From Pandoraea sp. (GTDB lineage: Bacteria; Pseudomonadota; Gammaproteobacteria; Burkholderiales; Burkholderiaceae): a stretch of 61,916 nt of DNA. Location: the NCBI GenBank assembly GCA_031291335.1, contig JARLJF010000060.1:1-61916 (forward strand), written 5' to 3'. Shown piece by piece: positions 35,089-43,906 of this stretch. Every line of letters starts with the position of its first letter. Positions within the stretch are counted from its first letter, which is position 1. The position numbers and the translations under genes were made by a program. A model generated the notes under the pieces. The model saw nothing but the letters and a program-made list of their open reading frames with translations, ran no database searches and had not been told where the DNA came from.

Positions 35089-36447
35089 TCAAGCCATCGC
35101 CTGCGCCACCGCCGGCGTTTCGCGTCGACGCAGCCGCCACCAGATCAACAGCGCCACGAACGCTTCGAGGGCGGCCACGATCCAGAGTCCCACGTTGAAA
35201 CTGCCGGTCGCGTCCTTGACGACGCCGAGCAGATACGGAGAACCGAACCCGGCCAGATTCGCGACCGAGTTGATGAACGCCACGCCCATCGCCGCAGCGC
35301 CGCCTGCGAGATAGGCATTCGGCAACTGCCAGAACACGGGGATCGCCCCCATCGTGCCCGACACGGCCACCACGAGGCACAGAAACGCCGCCACGCCGTT
35401 GCTCCCGGCAAACACGCCCACCCCCGCCAGCCCGCATGCGCCCACGAACACCGGAATGGCGCAATGCACGCGAGCCTCGCGACGTTTGTCCGCGCTGTAA
35501 CCGATGGCGATCTGGAAGATCGCGCCGAATATGTACATCACGCCCACAAGCAAACCGATGTGCAACGGATTGGTCGGCCCAAGCGCGCGCACGATGGTCG
35601 GTGCGAAAAACGAAAGCGTTGCATTTGCCGCCACGATGCCGAAGTAGATACCCGTGAGCAGCCACAGCTTCGGGCTGCGCATCGCCAGCAGAAAGCTGTG
35701 CTCACGCGGGCCCGCGCTCTTGCGGTCGGTGTCCAGATCGGCTTGCAGCAGGCGCTTTTCCTGCTCGGACAGCCAGCTCGCTTGTTCCGGCTTGTCCACC
35801 AGAAACCATACAGCGAGCGCGCCGGCGAGTACGGTCGGCACGCCTTCCAGCAGGAACAACCATTGCCATCCCGCCCAACCGTTCACCCCATGCATGCCGT
35901 TGAGGATCGCGCCCGCCAGCGGTGCCCCCACGACAGACGACACGGCAGACGCCGAAATGAACCACGCGAACGCCTTCGCGCGTCGGTGCGCCGGGAACCA
36001 GAACGTCAGGTAGAGCAGCACGCCCGGCTGGAATCCGGCTTCGAACGCACCGAGCAGAAAACGCATCACGTAGAAGTAGGTCGGCGAATACGTCAGCATC
36101 ATGAGCACGCAAATCGTTCCCCAGCCCAACGTGATGCGCGCCAGCGTGCGTCGTGCGCCGATACGCAGCAGCAGCCAGTTGCTCGGAATCTCCAGAAAGA
36201 AGTAGCCGAGAAAGAAGATACCCGCGCCAATGCCGTAGACGGTCTCGCTGAAGCCCAGATCCTGCTGCATTTGCAGCTTCGCGAAGCCCACGTTCACGCG
36301 ATCGATCCATGCCAGCATCCACAGCACGAAGATGAACGGAATAATCCGCCACATGATCTTTTTGTAGATGGGATCGAGCATGGTTTGCGACGGATTCGCG
36401 AACGTATTGTTCGCATCGCTTTCGCGCGAAGTCGGCTGCTGGTTCAT
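35089..36447 (-). CDS. MFS transporter, anion:cation symporter (ACS) type
   Basis: 452 residues from ATG 36447, preceded by GGAGAT; the upstream extension overlaps the racemase gene. Twelve hydrophobic segments and the ACS-type motif WIDRVNVGFAKLQMQQDLGFSE near residue 40 place it with transporters of tartrate, phthalate, hydroxyphenylacetate and similar organic anions. It is the last gene of the minus-strand set 38674-35089 and follows a racemase-family gene. The real substrate is unknown. Confidence 0.88.
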   Translation of the reverse strand: MNQQPTSRESDANNTFANPSQTMLDPIYKKIMWRIIPFIFVLWMLAWIDRVNVGFAKLQMQQDLGFSETVYGIGAGIFFLGYFFLEIPSNWLLLRIGARRTLARITLGWGTICVLMMLTYSPTYFYVMRFLLGAFEAGFQPGVLLYLTFWFPAHRRAKAFAWFISASAVSSVVGAPLAGAILNGMHGVNGWAGWQWLFLLEGVPTVLAGALAVWFLVDKPEQASWLSEQEKRLLQADLDTDRKSAGPREHSFLLAMRSPKLWLLTGIYFGIVAANATLSFFAPTIVRALGPTNPLHIGLLVGVMYIFGAIFQIAIGYSADKRREARVHCAIPVFVGACGLAGVGVFAGSNGVAAFLCLVVAVSGTMGAIPVFWQLPNAYLAGGAAAMGVAFINSVANLAGFGSPYLLGVVKDATGSFNVGLWIVAALEAFVALLIWWRLRRRETPAVAQAMA

Positions 36448-36514
36448 TTCATCTCCTGCCATATATGGCATGTTCTGCGGCGCGTCGTCATTGGCGCGCG
36501 GGCTTCGTGTAACG

Positions 36515-37192
36515 TTATGCGGCCTCGCCCAGATGCATCGCCTGAAGCAAAGCACGGCATGCCGCCGGTACCGGCCCGATCACCGGCACTGAGAAACGCT
36601 CGCACAGCGCTTGCGCTGCTTCTCCCAGCGGACCGCCGCCGATCACCACGGCCTGTGCGCCGTCTTCCTGTATGCAGGCCTGAACGGCACCGGCAAGACT
36701 GGCCTCCAACTGCGACGGCACATCGCCCAGCGCGAGCGGATCGCCCGTGGTGAATCGAGCACCAGTGAAGGTCTCGCCGAGACCGAGTTTCCTGACGTTC
36801 GCTGCAATCGAGGCGGCCAGCAGCGGTGTGGTCGTGGCGATGCCGAAGGGCCGCCCCCCCGCCCCCGCCTCGCGTACGGAGGTCGCGCCGATGCCCACCA
36901 CCGGCACTTCCAGACGCGTCTGCAACGCATCGATACCGGGATCGCCGAAGGCCCCGACGATCACCCCATCGGCTTGCGCCGCCAGCGCCACGATTTGCGG
37001 GTGGTTCACCGCTTCGGCGGCAACCGCGAGATCCTGCTCATCGACGATCATGGGCGCACCACGCATCGCCGTCGCGCCGGTCACCGTCGGTGGTACTCGC
37101 ATCACCGTGGCGAAATACGCGCGCGCGATGTCGACCATCATTTGCGTTGTCGCCGTCGACGTGTTGGGGTTGATGAGTAGGATGTGCGTCAT
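36515..37192 (-). CDS. Asp/Glu/hydantoin racemase-family protein lacking both catalytic cysteines
   Basis: 225 residues. The fold signature is clear: LLINPNTSTATTQMM at the start, then VGAFGDPGIDAL and VVIGGGPLGEAA. In hydantoin and Asp/Glu racemases these two loops carry the acid/base cysteines (ACFGDPG and LGCAGM); here they are Ala81 and Gly186. Racemisation by the two-cysteine mechanism therefore looks impossible. The protein may belong to a lyase or isomerase branch of the same fold (Dcg1/maleate-isomerase-like). It sits between two MFS transporters, so a small organic acid or hydantoin-type substrate is plausible. Confidence 0.8.
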   Translation of the reverse strand: MTHILLINPNTSTATTQMMVDIARAYFATVMRVPPTVTGATAMRGAPMIVDEQDLAVAAEAVNHPQIVALAAQADGVIVGAFGDPGIDALQTRLEVPVVGIGATSVREAGAGGRPFGIATTTPLLAASIAANVRKLGLGETFTGARFTTGDPLALGDVPSQLEASLAGAVQACIQEDGAQAVVIGGGPLGEAAQALCERFSVPVIGPVPAACRALLQAMHLGEAA

Positions 37193-37207
37193 AAGTCCTT
37201 CGGAAAA

Positions 37208-38674
37208 TCAGGAAGCGGGCGATGCAGGCGATGCAGGGGCATCGGTGGACGATCTCGTTGCGGCGAGCGTGTGCGCATCGGTCGCGACATCGGGACCGTC
37301 GAGCGGCTTGCCGAATGTCTCCGGCGCGAAGGTCAGCGCTACGGCGAACACCGCATACATCGCAGCCATCATTGCGAACATGCCGCCGATACCGTATTGG
37401 TCGAACACTCGACCGGCCACCAGCGGCATCGCCGCGCCTGCCAAGGTGCCCAGCGCGAGAATGAAAGCGGTGCCGAACGCACGCACTCGCGTGGGATAGA
37501 GTTCGGGTGCGTAGATCCAGATCGACGTGTTGAGCAGCAGCACACAAAACTGGAATGCCGCGCCAAACGCCAGAATCAGCGGCTGCGATTTCGACAGGAA
37601 TCCGAAGCACAAACCGATCACGCACGCTGCGATCGCGCCGAGCGTCAGAACGCGCTTGCGCGGAAAACGGAAACCGAAATACGACGCGGCGATGGCGCCC
37701 AGCAAGCTGCCGGACTGCATCACGATAGTGAACGCGAAGCTCTTGGAGAGCGTGTAGCCCTGCGCCATGAGAATCGTCGGCATCAAGGTCAGTACCGATA
37801 TCTGCGCGCCGTAGGTCATGCACACCGCGATGCCCACTGCGACGGTGCGGCGCGCCAGCGGCCCGACGAAGACTTCGCGCAAGCGGACTTTCTCGGCGCA
37901 ATGTGCCCCCGCCGGCGCTTCGCTCAGATAGCGCTTTGCATCCCCGGCCGATTTGCCCAGCTTGCCCGACGCGAGAATGTTGAGCACACGGTTAGCCTCT
38001 TCCACGCGGCCTTTGGAGAGCAGGAATCGGGGCGTCTCGGGGATGAAGCGGCGATACAACAGCACGAAGAACGCGGGCAGCACCAGACAGCCGAACAGCC
38101 AGCGCCAGCTATCCGGTCCGGGGAAGAAGGCGAAGACGGCCAGGCCGAACGCCGGCGCCAGCATATTGCCCAGCCCGCCACCCGCGACGTTGATCGCCCC
38201 GACGGCCACGCCACGGAAGCGCGACGAGCAGAACTCGGCCAGCATCGTGACCGCAATCGAGATTTCACCGCCGAGACCGAAGCCGACGATGAAGCGTCCC
38301 GCGCCGAGCATGGTGTAGTTCGTCGCCAACGCGCAGATCAGCGCACCCAGCGTGAAGAGCATCAGATTGATGCTCAGCATCGTGCGACGTCCGTAACGGT
38401 CGGCGATGTAGCCGGAGCCGAGCCGTCCGATGGCCGCCGCGCCGAACGTCAGCGTGTTGAGAAAGCCGATCTGCGCGGCCGAGATACCCCAGTACTCGCG
38501 CAACAACGGCCCCACGAGACCGACGGCGTTCTGCTCGAACACGTCGAACAAGACCCCGAACAGAATCAGTGCGAGGATTTTCTTGTGCGACGGCGTCACG
38601 CCAATGTCGTCTAGCGCTCGTTCGAGCTGCTGCAACCTGGGTTCCGGCGAGGATACGACCACTTCTGCGCCCAT
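37208..38674 (-). CDS. MFS transporter, aromatic-acid/sugar symporter type
   Basis: 488 residues with 12 hydrophobic helices and a cytoplasmic N-terminus of about 30 residues. The MFS signature GSGYIADRYGRRTML lies between helices 2 and 3, and PELYPTRVRAFG lies in the second half. The type (AAHS/SV2-like) moves aromatic or other carboxylates with protons. It is the first gene after the AT-rich spacer and ends 15 bp before the racemase-family gene. The locus thus encodes two different importers or exporters around one enzyme. Confidence 0.87.
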   Translation of the reverse strand: MGAEVVVSSPEPRLQQLERALDDIGVTPSHKKILALILFGVLFDVFEQNAVGLVGPLLREYWGISAAQIGFLNTLTFGAAAIGRLGSGYIADRYGRRTMLSINLMLFTLGALICALATNYTMLGAGRFIVGFGLGGEISIAVTMLAEFCSSRFRGVAVGAINVAGGGLGNMLAPAFGLAVFAFFPGPDSWRWLFGCLVLPAFFVLLYRRFIPETPRFLLSKGRVEEANRVLNILASGKLGKSAGDAKRYLSEAPAGAHCAEKVRLREVFVGPLARRTVAVGIAVCMTYGAQISVLTLMPTILMAQGYTLSKSFAFTIVMQSGSLLGAIAASYFGFRFPRKRVLTLGAIAACVIGLCFGFLSKSQPLILAFGAAFQFCVLLLNTSIWIYAPELYPTRVRAFGTAFILALGTLAGAAMPLVAGRVFDQYGIGGMFAMMAAMYAVFAVALTFAPETFGKPLDGPDVATDAHTLAATRSSTDAPASPASPAS

Positions 38675-38936
38675 CCTAAAACTCCCTGCGCCGTGATTGG
38701 CGCCTTGCGACTGATTTGCCTCGCCCTCTGGTGAATCCTGTTTTGTTAATATTTTTTCGGATTATTTATTTTTGAAAATTATTTTTCATATCAGGGTTTC
38801 ACCGGACGTGCGACGTCCTTGGCCGGGGAGGCCAATGGCGCAGACTGAGGGAACGTAAGCTGGGGCTTGAGGCCTGAGAGGCGCGTCGCCGGGCGCTCGG
38901 GCAGAGAGTCCTGCGCCGAGCGTGGGGAGTGTGGGT
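38675..38936. other. AT-rich spacer before the MFS-racemase operon
   Basis: No gene. A strikingly AT-rich tract at about 38740-38792 stands out from the GC-rich surroundings. It is the probable promoter and regulator site for the operon 38674-35089. I could not single out one -35/-10 pair. Confidence 0.45.
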
Positions 38937-39797
38937 TTAGATTTCGTCCAATGCGTCGTGGAACGCTTCCACGAGGCCGAGGTGACGCCGCCCCGGATTG
39001 CCTGCCAGCGTCATGACTTGCGTGACGATCAAGTGGCACAGACCGATGACTGCCGTGTGGTTATCGAGCACGCCCGGCCCTTGCACGTCGCACTGCAACC
39101 GCCACTTGGCGGGGGTTTTCGCCGTGGCGTTGCGCTCGGTGATGTAGACGAGATTCGGGCAAGCCTTCGCGAGTTGTGCGACGACGGCCGGCATCTGCCG
39201 GACACGGCGGCGCACGGCGAAGACGACCACAACATCTTCCTCGCCGATGCCGGCGAGGTGCTCGCCAAGCGTCTCGCCCGCCCCTGGAATCACCTGCGCG
39301 CTCGGAACGATTTGCAGCAACTGCCAGCGGAAATAGGTGGCCAGCGGATGGCTCGAACGGAATCCGACGACCCACACCTTGCGCGCCGCGAGAATGGCGG
39401 CGGCGATCTGCTCGATCTCGGTGGAGGAGAGGCGCCGGTAGGTGGCGTCGATGTTGGCGAGGCTTTGCTGGCGTTGCACGCCGACGAGGTCGTCGTGCGC
39501 GGACAGGGTGTCGGTGACAGGCAGCGTCGCCGCCATCGCGAGAGGCGAACCGGCACGCTGCTCGGCGCGGACGTGTTTGCGCGCGTCGTCAAACGACTCG
39601 TAGCCCAGACGTCGCACGAAGCGCGTGACGGTCGCGTTGGAGACCTGCGCCAGCGTCGCCAGTTCCGACGCCGTATAGCCCGCCAGATCGCCCGGCAAAT
39701 CGAGCGCGAATTCCGCCAGACGCCGCTCTGAAGGCGAGAGTTGATCGAGCTGATCTCGAATCCGGCCGACGAAAGACTTCTTCACGTGAGATGCCAT
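38937..39797 (-). CDS. MurR/RpiR-family transcriptional regulator
   Basis: 286 residues. The N-terminal HTH_6 domain (about 1-80) contains TASELATLAQVSNATVTRFVRRLGYESFDDAR. The C-terminal SIS domain (about 125-265) contains VWVVGFRSSHPLATYF. SIS domains of this family bind phosphosugars or related acids. It lies directly upstream of the MFS-racemase operon, in the same direction, and is the obvious candidate regulator. The mid SIS part has an unusual run of arginines (FAVRRRVRQMP). Confidence 0.9.
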   Translation of the reverse strand: MASHVKKSFVGRIRDQLDQLSPSERRLAEFALDLPGDLAGYTASELATLAQVSNATVTRFVRRLGYESFDDARKHVRAEQRAGSPLAMAATLPVTDTLSAHDDLVGVQRQQSLANIDATYRRLSSTEIEQIAAAILAARKVWVVGFRSSHPLATYFRWQLLQIVPSAQVIPGAGETLGEHLAGIGEEDVVVVFAVRRRVRQMPAVVAQLAKACPNLVYITERNATAKTPAKWRLQCDVQGPGVLDNHTAVIGLCHLIVTQVMTLAGNPGRRHLGLVEAFHDALDEI

Positions 39798-39976
39798 GAG
39801 CGTTTGTGTGGATGGGGCCGGCTATTGTCGCGCGATTCGAGCCAATCGGGAAATCGGGGGAACGTCGAGGGTGTTTCCCAGTCATTGGCCCGTCGCTGGT
39901 GACTCGCCTGCGTCACCATGAACGGGCCAAAAAAAGAGGAAGAGAAGAAGAGAACGATGTCCGGCGACTACGGCAA

Positions 39977-40765
39977 TTATTGCTCGGCCAACACGTTGCC
40001 CTGACGGTCGACCAGCGCCACCTTGACGATCTGCGCCTTCACCGCCTTGTTCGACATGTCGGCCGTTTGCGTATAGCCGTAGACCACCAGCGTGGGCGGA
40101 TTGCCACGCGAGCGCATCGATTCGATGTTGCGTGCGGCGTCCTCATTGCTCACTGCGAGGTAACGGAAGCCATCGCCGTTGCTAAAGCTCAGGCGGTACT
40201 CGCCGTTGTCGTAGAAGTAGCGAAACGAGCCGCTGTCCCAGAGCGAGTTGTCCAGCGGGAAGCTCTTCTTCTCGAAGTCGTACTTCTGAATCGGGTTGCT
40301 CACCGTGATGCGGAAGTAGCGCTGCGCCTTGGCTTGCGCCACCTGCTGATCGATCTTCGGCTTGAGCGCCGCCAGCAGGTCGTGCTTGCGGAACTCGTCG
40401 TTGGTCCCTGCGTAGTCACGCGACATGCGATTGGCGATCTGGTCGTAGTCGACGGGCATGTCCGCGAGCGCGAGGTAGGCAAACATCAACTGATTGCCGC
40501 TGTTGTACTCGACGTAGCTCGACGCGGGGGTCGCCGGGTCGCCTTTCGGCAGCGCCGCCTGAGCGGCCTGCTGTTGCGCCTGCGCCACCGCGCGCGGCGA
40601 CGTGGCGTCGGCCAGATTGGCGGGCGCGGGAGTGGCGTCAGCGGCAGGTTTGCCGTTCTGTGCCTTGTCACCGCAAGCGGAGAGGCCGGCGGCGGCCGCC
40701 GCGATGGCGGTCATCAGCACGAGGGTCTTGAAGGTCCGTTGCAGAGCGAGCGTGTGCGTGTTCAT
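39977..40765 (-). CDS. Lipoprotein of unknown function (DUF4852-like)
   Basis: 262 residues from ATG 40765. A lipoprotein signal ends in LSACGD (Cys about 31), followed by a low-complexity Ala/Pro/Gln linker (about 36-75). The folded part (about 80-262) contains YFRITVSNPIQKYDFEKKSF, which reminds me of DUF4852; this is from memory and uncertain. It is the last gene behind the promoter-like element at 41739-41776 and follows a membrane protein gene. It may belong to the ECF sigma regulon. Confidence 0.65.
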   Translation of the reverse strand: MNTHTLALQRTFKTLVLMTAIAAAAAGLSACGDKAQNGKPAADATPAPANLADATSPRAVAQAQQQAAQAALPKGDPATPASSYVEYNSGNQLMFAYLALADMPVDYDQIANRMSRDYAGTNDEFRKHDLLAALKPKIDQQVAQAKAQRYFRITVSNPIQKYDFEKKSFPLDNSLWDSGSFRYFYDNGEYRLSFSNGDGFRYLAVSNEDAARNIESMRSRGNPPTLVVYGYTQTADMSNKAVKAQIVKVALVDRQGNVLAEQ

Positions 40766-40847
40766 GAGGGGCATCCTTGTCGAGAGTGGTCGAGCTTTCG
40801 AATCGAGCGGGTCGGAATGGAAGACGGTGTCGGGAGATAGCGTGCGA

Positions 40848-41624
40848 TCAGCGCTTGGCTGCCTTCCAGCCGAGCACGCCGGTCGCCGCGAGATACAGGC
40901 TCACCAGCACGGCGAGGTAGCCGCCCAGACCGATCGACACGGCCTTGAGCGCTTCGCGCACCAGTTCACTTGCGAAATCTGCCGCCTGCTTGCCACCGAA
41001 CATCGTCGCCGCGCCTTGTGCCTGCGAAATGCCATCGCTGATATTCATGTAGATGCCGATCACCAGCACCACCATGAAGATGAGCGGCAGCAGGTTCGCA
41101 AGATGCGCGCGCGGATCGCGCACGAAGTACGGCGCCAGCGGCGCGAGCAATGCGACCACAGCCACCACGCCGTAGAAGCCAGCGCTCCCGCCGTTCCCGC
41201 CCAGGGCATTGATCATTCCGCCCGGCGCGTTGATGAGGCCGAGCATCTTCCACAGCGAAATGCCGACCTTGTAGTTCGACGACACTTGCACCGTCATGGT
41301 ATTGAGGAAGAACCACGCCACGGCGAGCAGCCCCATGGCGCCGAGCGTGCGCGCACCGAAGCGGGCCACGAGCGCATTGCCGCGCTGCTTGACGGCGGCA
41401 AGCGCCTCGTCGGTCGCCTCGCGGGCAAGCTGACTGTCCGAGACGGCATGCAGGTGCACCAGTTGGCCGGCATCGTCGAACAGGGCGTCCACCGTCATGT
41501 TCACGGCGGGCGCCTGTTCCGAGCGCCACACGCCTTCGAGGGTGAACGTATGCTGACGGCCAGCGATGCTGACAAGGCCGGGGCCGGTGCTCGTGTCGCG
41601 CAGAATCTTGCCACGTTGGTTCAT
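40848..41624 (-). CDS. Membrane protein of unknown function, ECF-regulon candidate
   Basis: 258 residues from ATG 41624 (MNQRGKILRDTS). The first 90 residues are soluble and beta-rich. Then come about four membrane segments (starting LGAMGLLAVAWFFLN, FYGVVAVVALLAPLAPYF, LANLLPLIFMVVLVIGIYM and a final helix). There are no catalytic motifs and I do not recognise a family. The start is 115 bp downstream of the 38-bp element that also precedes the sigma-factor operon. Confidence 0.7.
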   Translation of the reverse strand: MNQRGKILRDTSTGPGLVSIAGRQHTFTLEGVWRSEQAPAVNMTVDALFDDAGQLVHLHAVSDSQLAREATDEALAAVKQRGNALVARFGARTLGAMGLLAVAWFFLNTMTVQVSSNYKVGISLWKMLGLINAPGGMINALGGNGGSAGFYGVVAVVALLAPLAPYFVRDPRAHLANLLPLIFMVVLVIGIYMNISDGISQAQGAATMFGGKQAADFASELVREALKAVSIGLGGYLAVLVSLYLAATGVLGWKAAKR

Positions 41625-41738
41625 CGTTTCTCTCCAGTTCAAGGTGTCGCGATTGCGGCACCTCCAGGTTTCGGTCAAGCGCCCGACCGTCTCGGCGGCC
41701 TGCGCGGTTGCCCGCCGAGCCCATCGGGCATCGCAGCG

Positions 41739-41776
41739 GATACCCCCTATTCGGAGCGACTCGGCAAAACCGGAAG
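41739..41776 (-). promoter_or_regulatory. 38-bp promoter-like element, copy A (candidate ECF promoter)
   Basis: On the minus strand it reads CTTCCGGTTTTGCC, a variable part, then CGAATAGGGGGTATC. Copy B at 43860-43897 is identical at 30 of 38 positions, with the differences concentrated in the middle, as expected of -35 and -10 blocks. It lies after the terminator of the sigma-factor operon and 115 bp before the gene at 41624. Confidence 0.6.
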
Positions 41777-41799
41777 AGAATTTGAAAATTTTTTTGAAC

Positions 41800-41832
41800 G
41801 GCCAAAACAAAGGGGGCCGAAGCCCCCATTGT
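41800..41832 (-). terminator. Rho-independent terminator of the sigma/anti-sigma operon
   Basis: On the minus strand GGGGGC-ttcg-GCCCCC is followed by TTTGTTTT. It is 56 bp downstream of the anti-sigma stop and just upstream of promoter copy A. Confidence 0.8.
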
Positions 41833-41888
41833 TTGCATGCGCATCCCCGCGCGCCCGACCTTCGTCTAACGCGGACTCAGCCGTTCGG

Positions 41889-42536
41889 TCAGTGCGGATC
41901 GTCCGCCACCTCGCCGTACGAAATCAGCCCCGTCGCCTTGATCGCGGCGAGCGCCTTTTCCGCATCGCCGGTCGGCACCGCCAGCCACACCATGCCGTCC
42001 TCGTCGGGTCCGCGCACAATGTCCAGTTGCAGATCGCCCAGCGTCTTGCGCAACTGTGCGATGGTCGTGCCATCGCGGAAAATCACCTGCAACATCGGGA
42101 CACCGGGCGCCGGCGACACCGGTCCACCGCGCGTGGCACTCGTGTCCTGGTTGGCAAGCGTCGACGCGGTGTCGGCCAGCCGCATCGTTTGCGCGCCCGC
42201 CACGAGCACCAGTGCCGCGACGCTGGCGAAAGCCCAGCCGCGCGGCATCGGGCGCACCCACCACTGCCGCAGCCGCTCGCCCAGCGACGGCGCGCCGCGC
42301 GCTGGCGCGAGCGTTGGCAATTCGTCGAACGCTACCAGCGGGCGCCGCTCGGCGTAACTCGCGTCGATAGCCTCGCGCGTGGCATCGGCGAAGCGTTGCT
42401 CCTGATCAAGCTCGGCCTGCCATTCGGGATGGGCGTCCAGTTGCTGCTTCATCCACGCCGCTTCGGTGTCGTCGAGCTTATGGCAGACATACAGGAAGGC
42501 CAACGCGCGGAAGCGTTCCAGATCGTCGTTCTTCAT
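41889..42536 (-). CDS. Anti-sigma-factor-like membrane protein with periplasmic effector-like domain
   Basis: 215 residues. Its ATG overlaps the stop of the sigma gene (ATGA), the usual coupling of ECF and anti-sigma. The cytoplasmic part (1-95) is helical and resembles an anti-sigma domain but has no HxxxCxxC zinc motif. One membrane helix lies at about 100-118. The periplasmic part ends in a compact alpha/beta domain (about 145-210, LRKTLGDLQLDIVRGPDEDG) that closely resembles the C-terminal domain of the small protein at 47592. It is predicted to hold the sigma factor inactive at the membrane. Confidence 0.75.
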   Translation of the reverse strand: MKNDDLERFRALAFLYVCHKLDDTEAAWMKQQLDAHPEWQAELDQEQRFADATREAIDASYAERRPLVAFDELPTLAPARGAPSLGERLRQWWVRPMPRGWAFASVAALVLVAGAQTMRLADTASTLANQDTSATRGGPVSPAPGVPMLQVIFRDGTTIAQLRKTLGDLQLDIVRGPDEDGMVWLAVPTGDAEKALAAIKATGLISYGEVADDPH

Positions 42537-43306
42537 GCGCGCGTCTCCTCTTGATCCACCGACGTGCCGCGCGGTTGCGGACTCGTCCAGCCCAGTTTTG
42601 CCGCCACGCACCGGCGCATGCGCTGCGTAGCCTGACGTACCCAGCCTCGCACCTGCTCGGCATTGATCGTCACGCCGGGCGGCGTCTGGTTCTGCAAACG
42701 CACTGTCATGTCGGCGTAGCTCAGATCTTCCTCCAGCGTGAGTTCCATCGCCAGCCGGTAGTTCGGCCCATCGCCCGACGGCAGCGTATCCAGACAAGCG
42801 CGCATGACGCGTTCCAACTGAGAACCGTAAGCGTTGTCTTCGGGTGACGGCAGATCGCACGCCATCTCGTCAGGATCGCTGACGGGCGCGAGCCAGCGGT
42901 CGGCACCGGAGCGCGCGACGGCAGACTCGTGGCCGGCGTCCTGAGAGGCGTCCGAAACGGCGTCTTCGTTGGACAAGGAGGTGTTGCGATTGTGCTTGTA
43001 GTACTTGCGCAGGACATCGACTGCACTCTTGTACGTGATGTCCTTGACCCACGTCTTGACCGTGGCACGCGAGGGATCGTAGGTCTCGGCCTTGCGCAGG
43101 ATGCGCAGCCAGGCGTCCTGCACGGCGGCAGCGGCCAGATCTTCGTTGTAATTGGTCGCCTGCAATGCCTGGCGGTCGAGCACGCGGGCAATGTGGTCGT
43201 AGAATTTGCGGTGCGCCGCAAGCGCCTCGCGGCTGCGGTCCCCGGCTTTGCCGAACTTGCGCAGCAGGCGCGTCAGCTCTTCGTTGTCGATGTCGTCGCT
43301 TTTCAT
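42533..43306 (-). CDS. ECF-type RNA polymerase sigma factor
   Basis: 257 residues. The region 2 pattern is at about 55-108 (AAAAVQDAWLRILRKAETYDPSRATVKTW followed by SAVDVLRKYYK). A long acidic linker (about 112-160) follows. The region 4 helix-turn-helix is at about 165-240 (LSYADMTVRLQ then INAEQVRGWVRQATQRMRRC). The linker is longer than in most ECF factors. It is the second gene of an operon YbjN-sigma-antisigma behind promoter-like copy B, so it may activate its own transcription. Targets could include copy A genes. Confidence 0.82.
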   Translation of the reverse strand: MKSDDIDNEELTRLLRKFGKAGDRSREALAAHRKFYDHIARVLDRQALQATNYNEDLAAAAVQDAWLRILRKAETYDPSRATVKTWVKDITYKSAVDVLRKYYKHNRNTSLSNEDAVSDASQDAGHESAVARSGADRWLAPVSDPDEMACDLPSPEDNAYGSQLERVMRACLDTLPSGDGPNYRLAMELTLEEDLSYADMTVRLQNQTPPGVTINAEQVRGWVRQATQRMRRCVAAKLGWTSPQPRGTSVDQEETRA

Positions 43307-43369
43307 GCGGGCGTGGCGTAGTCCAGCGCGAATTCTACGTGATCCGCGCCGTACCGTCCCCGCCCGATG

Positions 43370-43795
43370 TCAGTGATTCAACCGGGGCGCTTCGCGCGCC
43401 GACTCAACCGACGTCCGCATCTGCTCCGCAAAGCGAAACAGCGCATGCGACAGCGCGCGCACCGCACGCGGAAAGTACACGGCCCAATCGGCTTGATCGA
43501 CAAGCCACATCTCGACGGCCAGCCACACCTGATCGCCCACGGTGTGAATCTTGATGACCTTGTAGCGGCCATTGATCTCGTTCATGGCGTGCAATACGAA
43601 CGCCCGTTCTTCCGGCGTATCGACGCTCCACACATTGGGCAGCATCAGCTTGGCGAATTCCGGGTCCTCGCGATCGAAGCACAGCGCGTAATGCATGCCT
43701 TCGCGTTTGAAGACGATGTCACCGTCGTCGTCCAGATGCGCGAGGTAGCCCTCACGTTTGAAGTAGTCGAGCAGGGTCGGAATGGCGTGTTGCAT
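43370..43795 (-). CDS. YbjN-domain-like protein
   Basis: 141 residues, soluble, from ATG 43795. The beta-alpha pattern with GYLAHLDDDGDIVFKREG and VIKIHTVGDQVWLAVEMW fits the YbjN/secretion-chaperone-like fold. YbjN homologues in enterobacteria are multicopy suppressors and general regulators; biochemical function is not established. It is the first gene after promoter-like copy B and precedes the sigma gene by 63 bp, so it may be part of the signalling circuit. Confidence 0.65.
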   Translation of the reverse strand: MQHAIPTLLDYFKREGYLAHLDDDGDIVFKREGMHYALCFDREDPEFAKLMLPNVWSVDTPEERAFVLHAMNEINGRYKVIKIHTVGDQVWLAVEMWLVDQADWAVYFPRAVRALSHALFRFAEQMRTSVESAREAPRLNH

Positions 43796-43859
43796 GGCAG
43801 GCTCCTGAGAATCGGGATGGACCTGGCGGTGAGGACCGGCAGGCTGGCGGCAAAGCGCC

Positions 43860-43897
43860 GACACTCCCTATTCGCAGCAGGTGGGCGAAACCGGAAG
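43860..43897 (-). promoter_or_regulatory. 38-bp promoter-like element, copy B (candidate ECF autopromoter)
   Basis: On the minus strand it reads CTTCCGGTTTCGCC, a variable part, then CGAATAGGGAGTGTC. It lies 65 bp upstream of the YbjN-sigma-antisigma operon. The blocks conserved with copy A (41739-41776) are TTCCGGTTT at the -35 side and CGAATAGGG at the -10 side. Confidence 0.6.
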
Positions 43898-43906
43898 GGT
43901 TTTACC

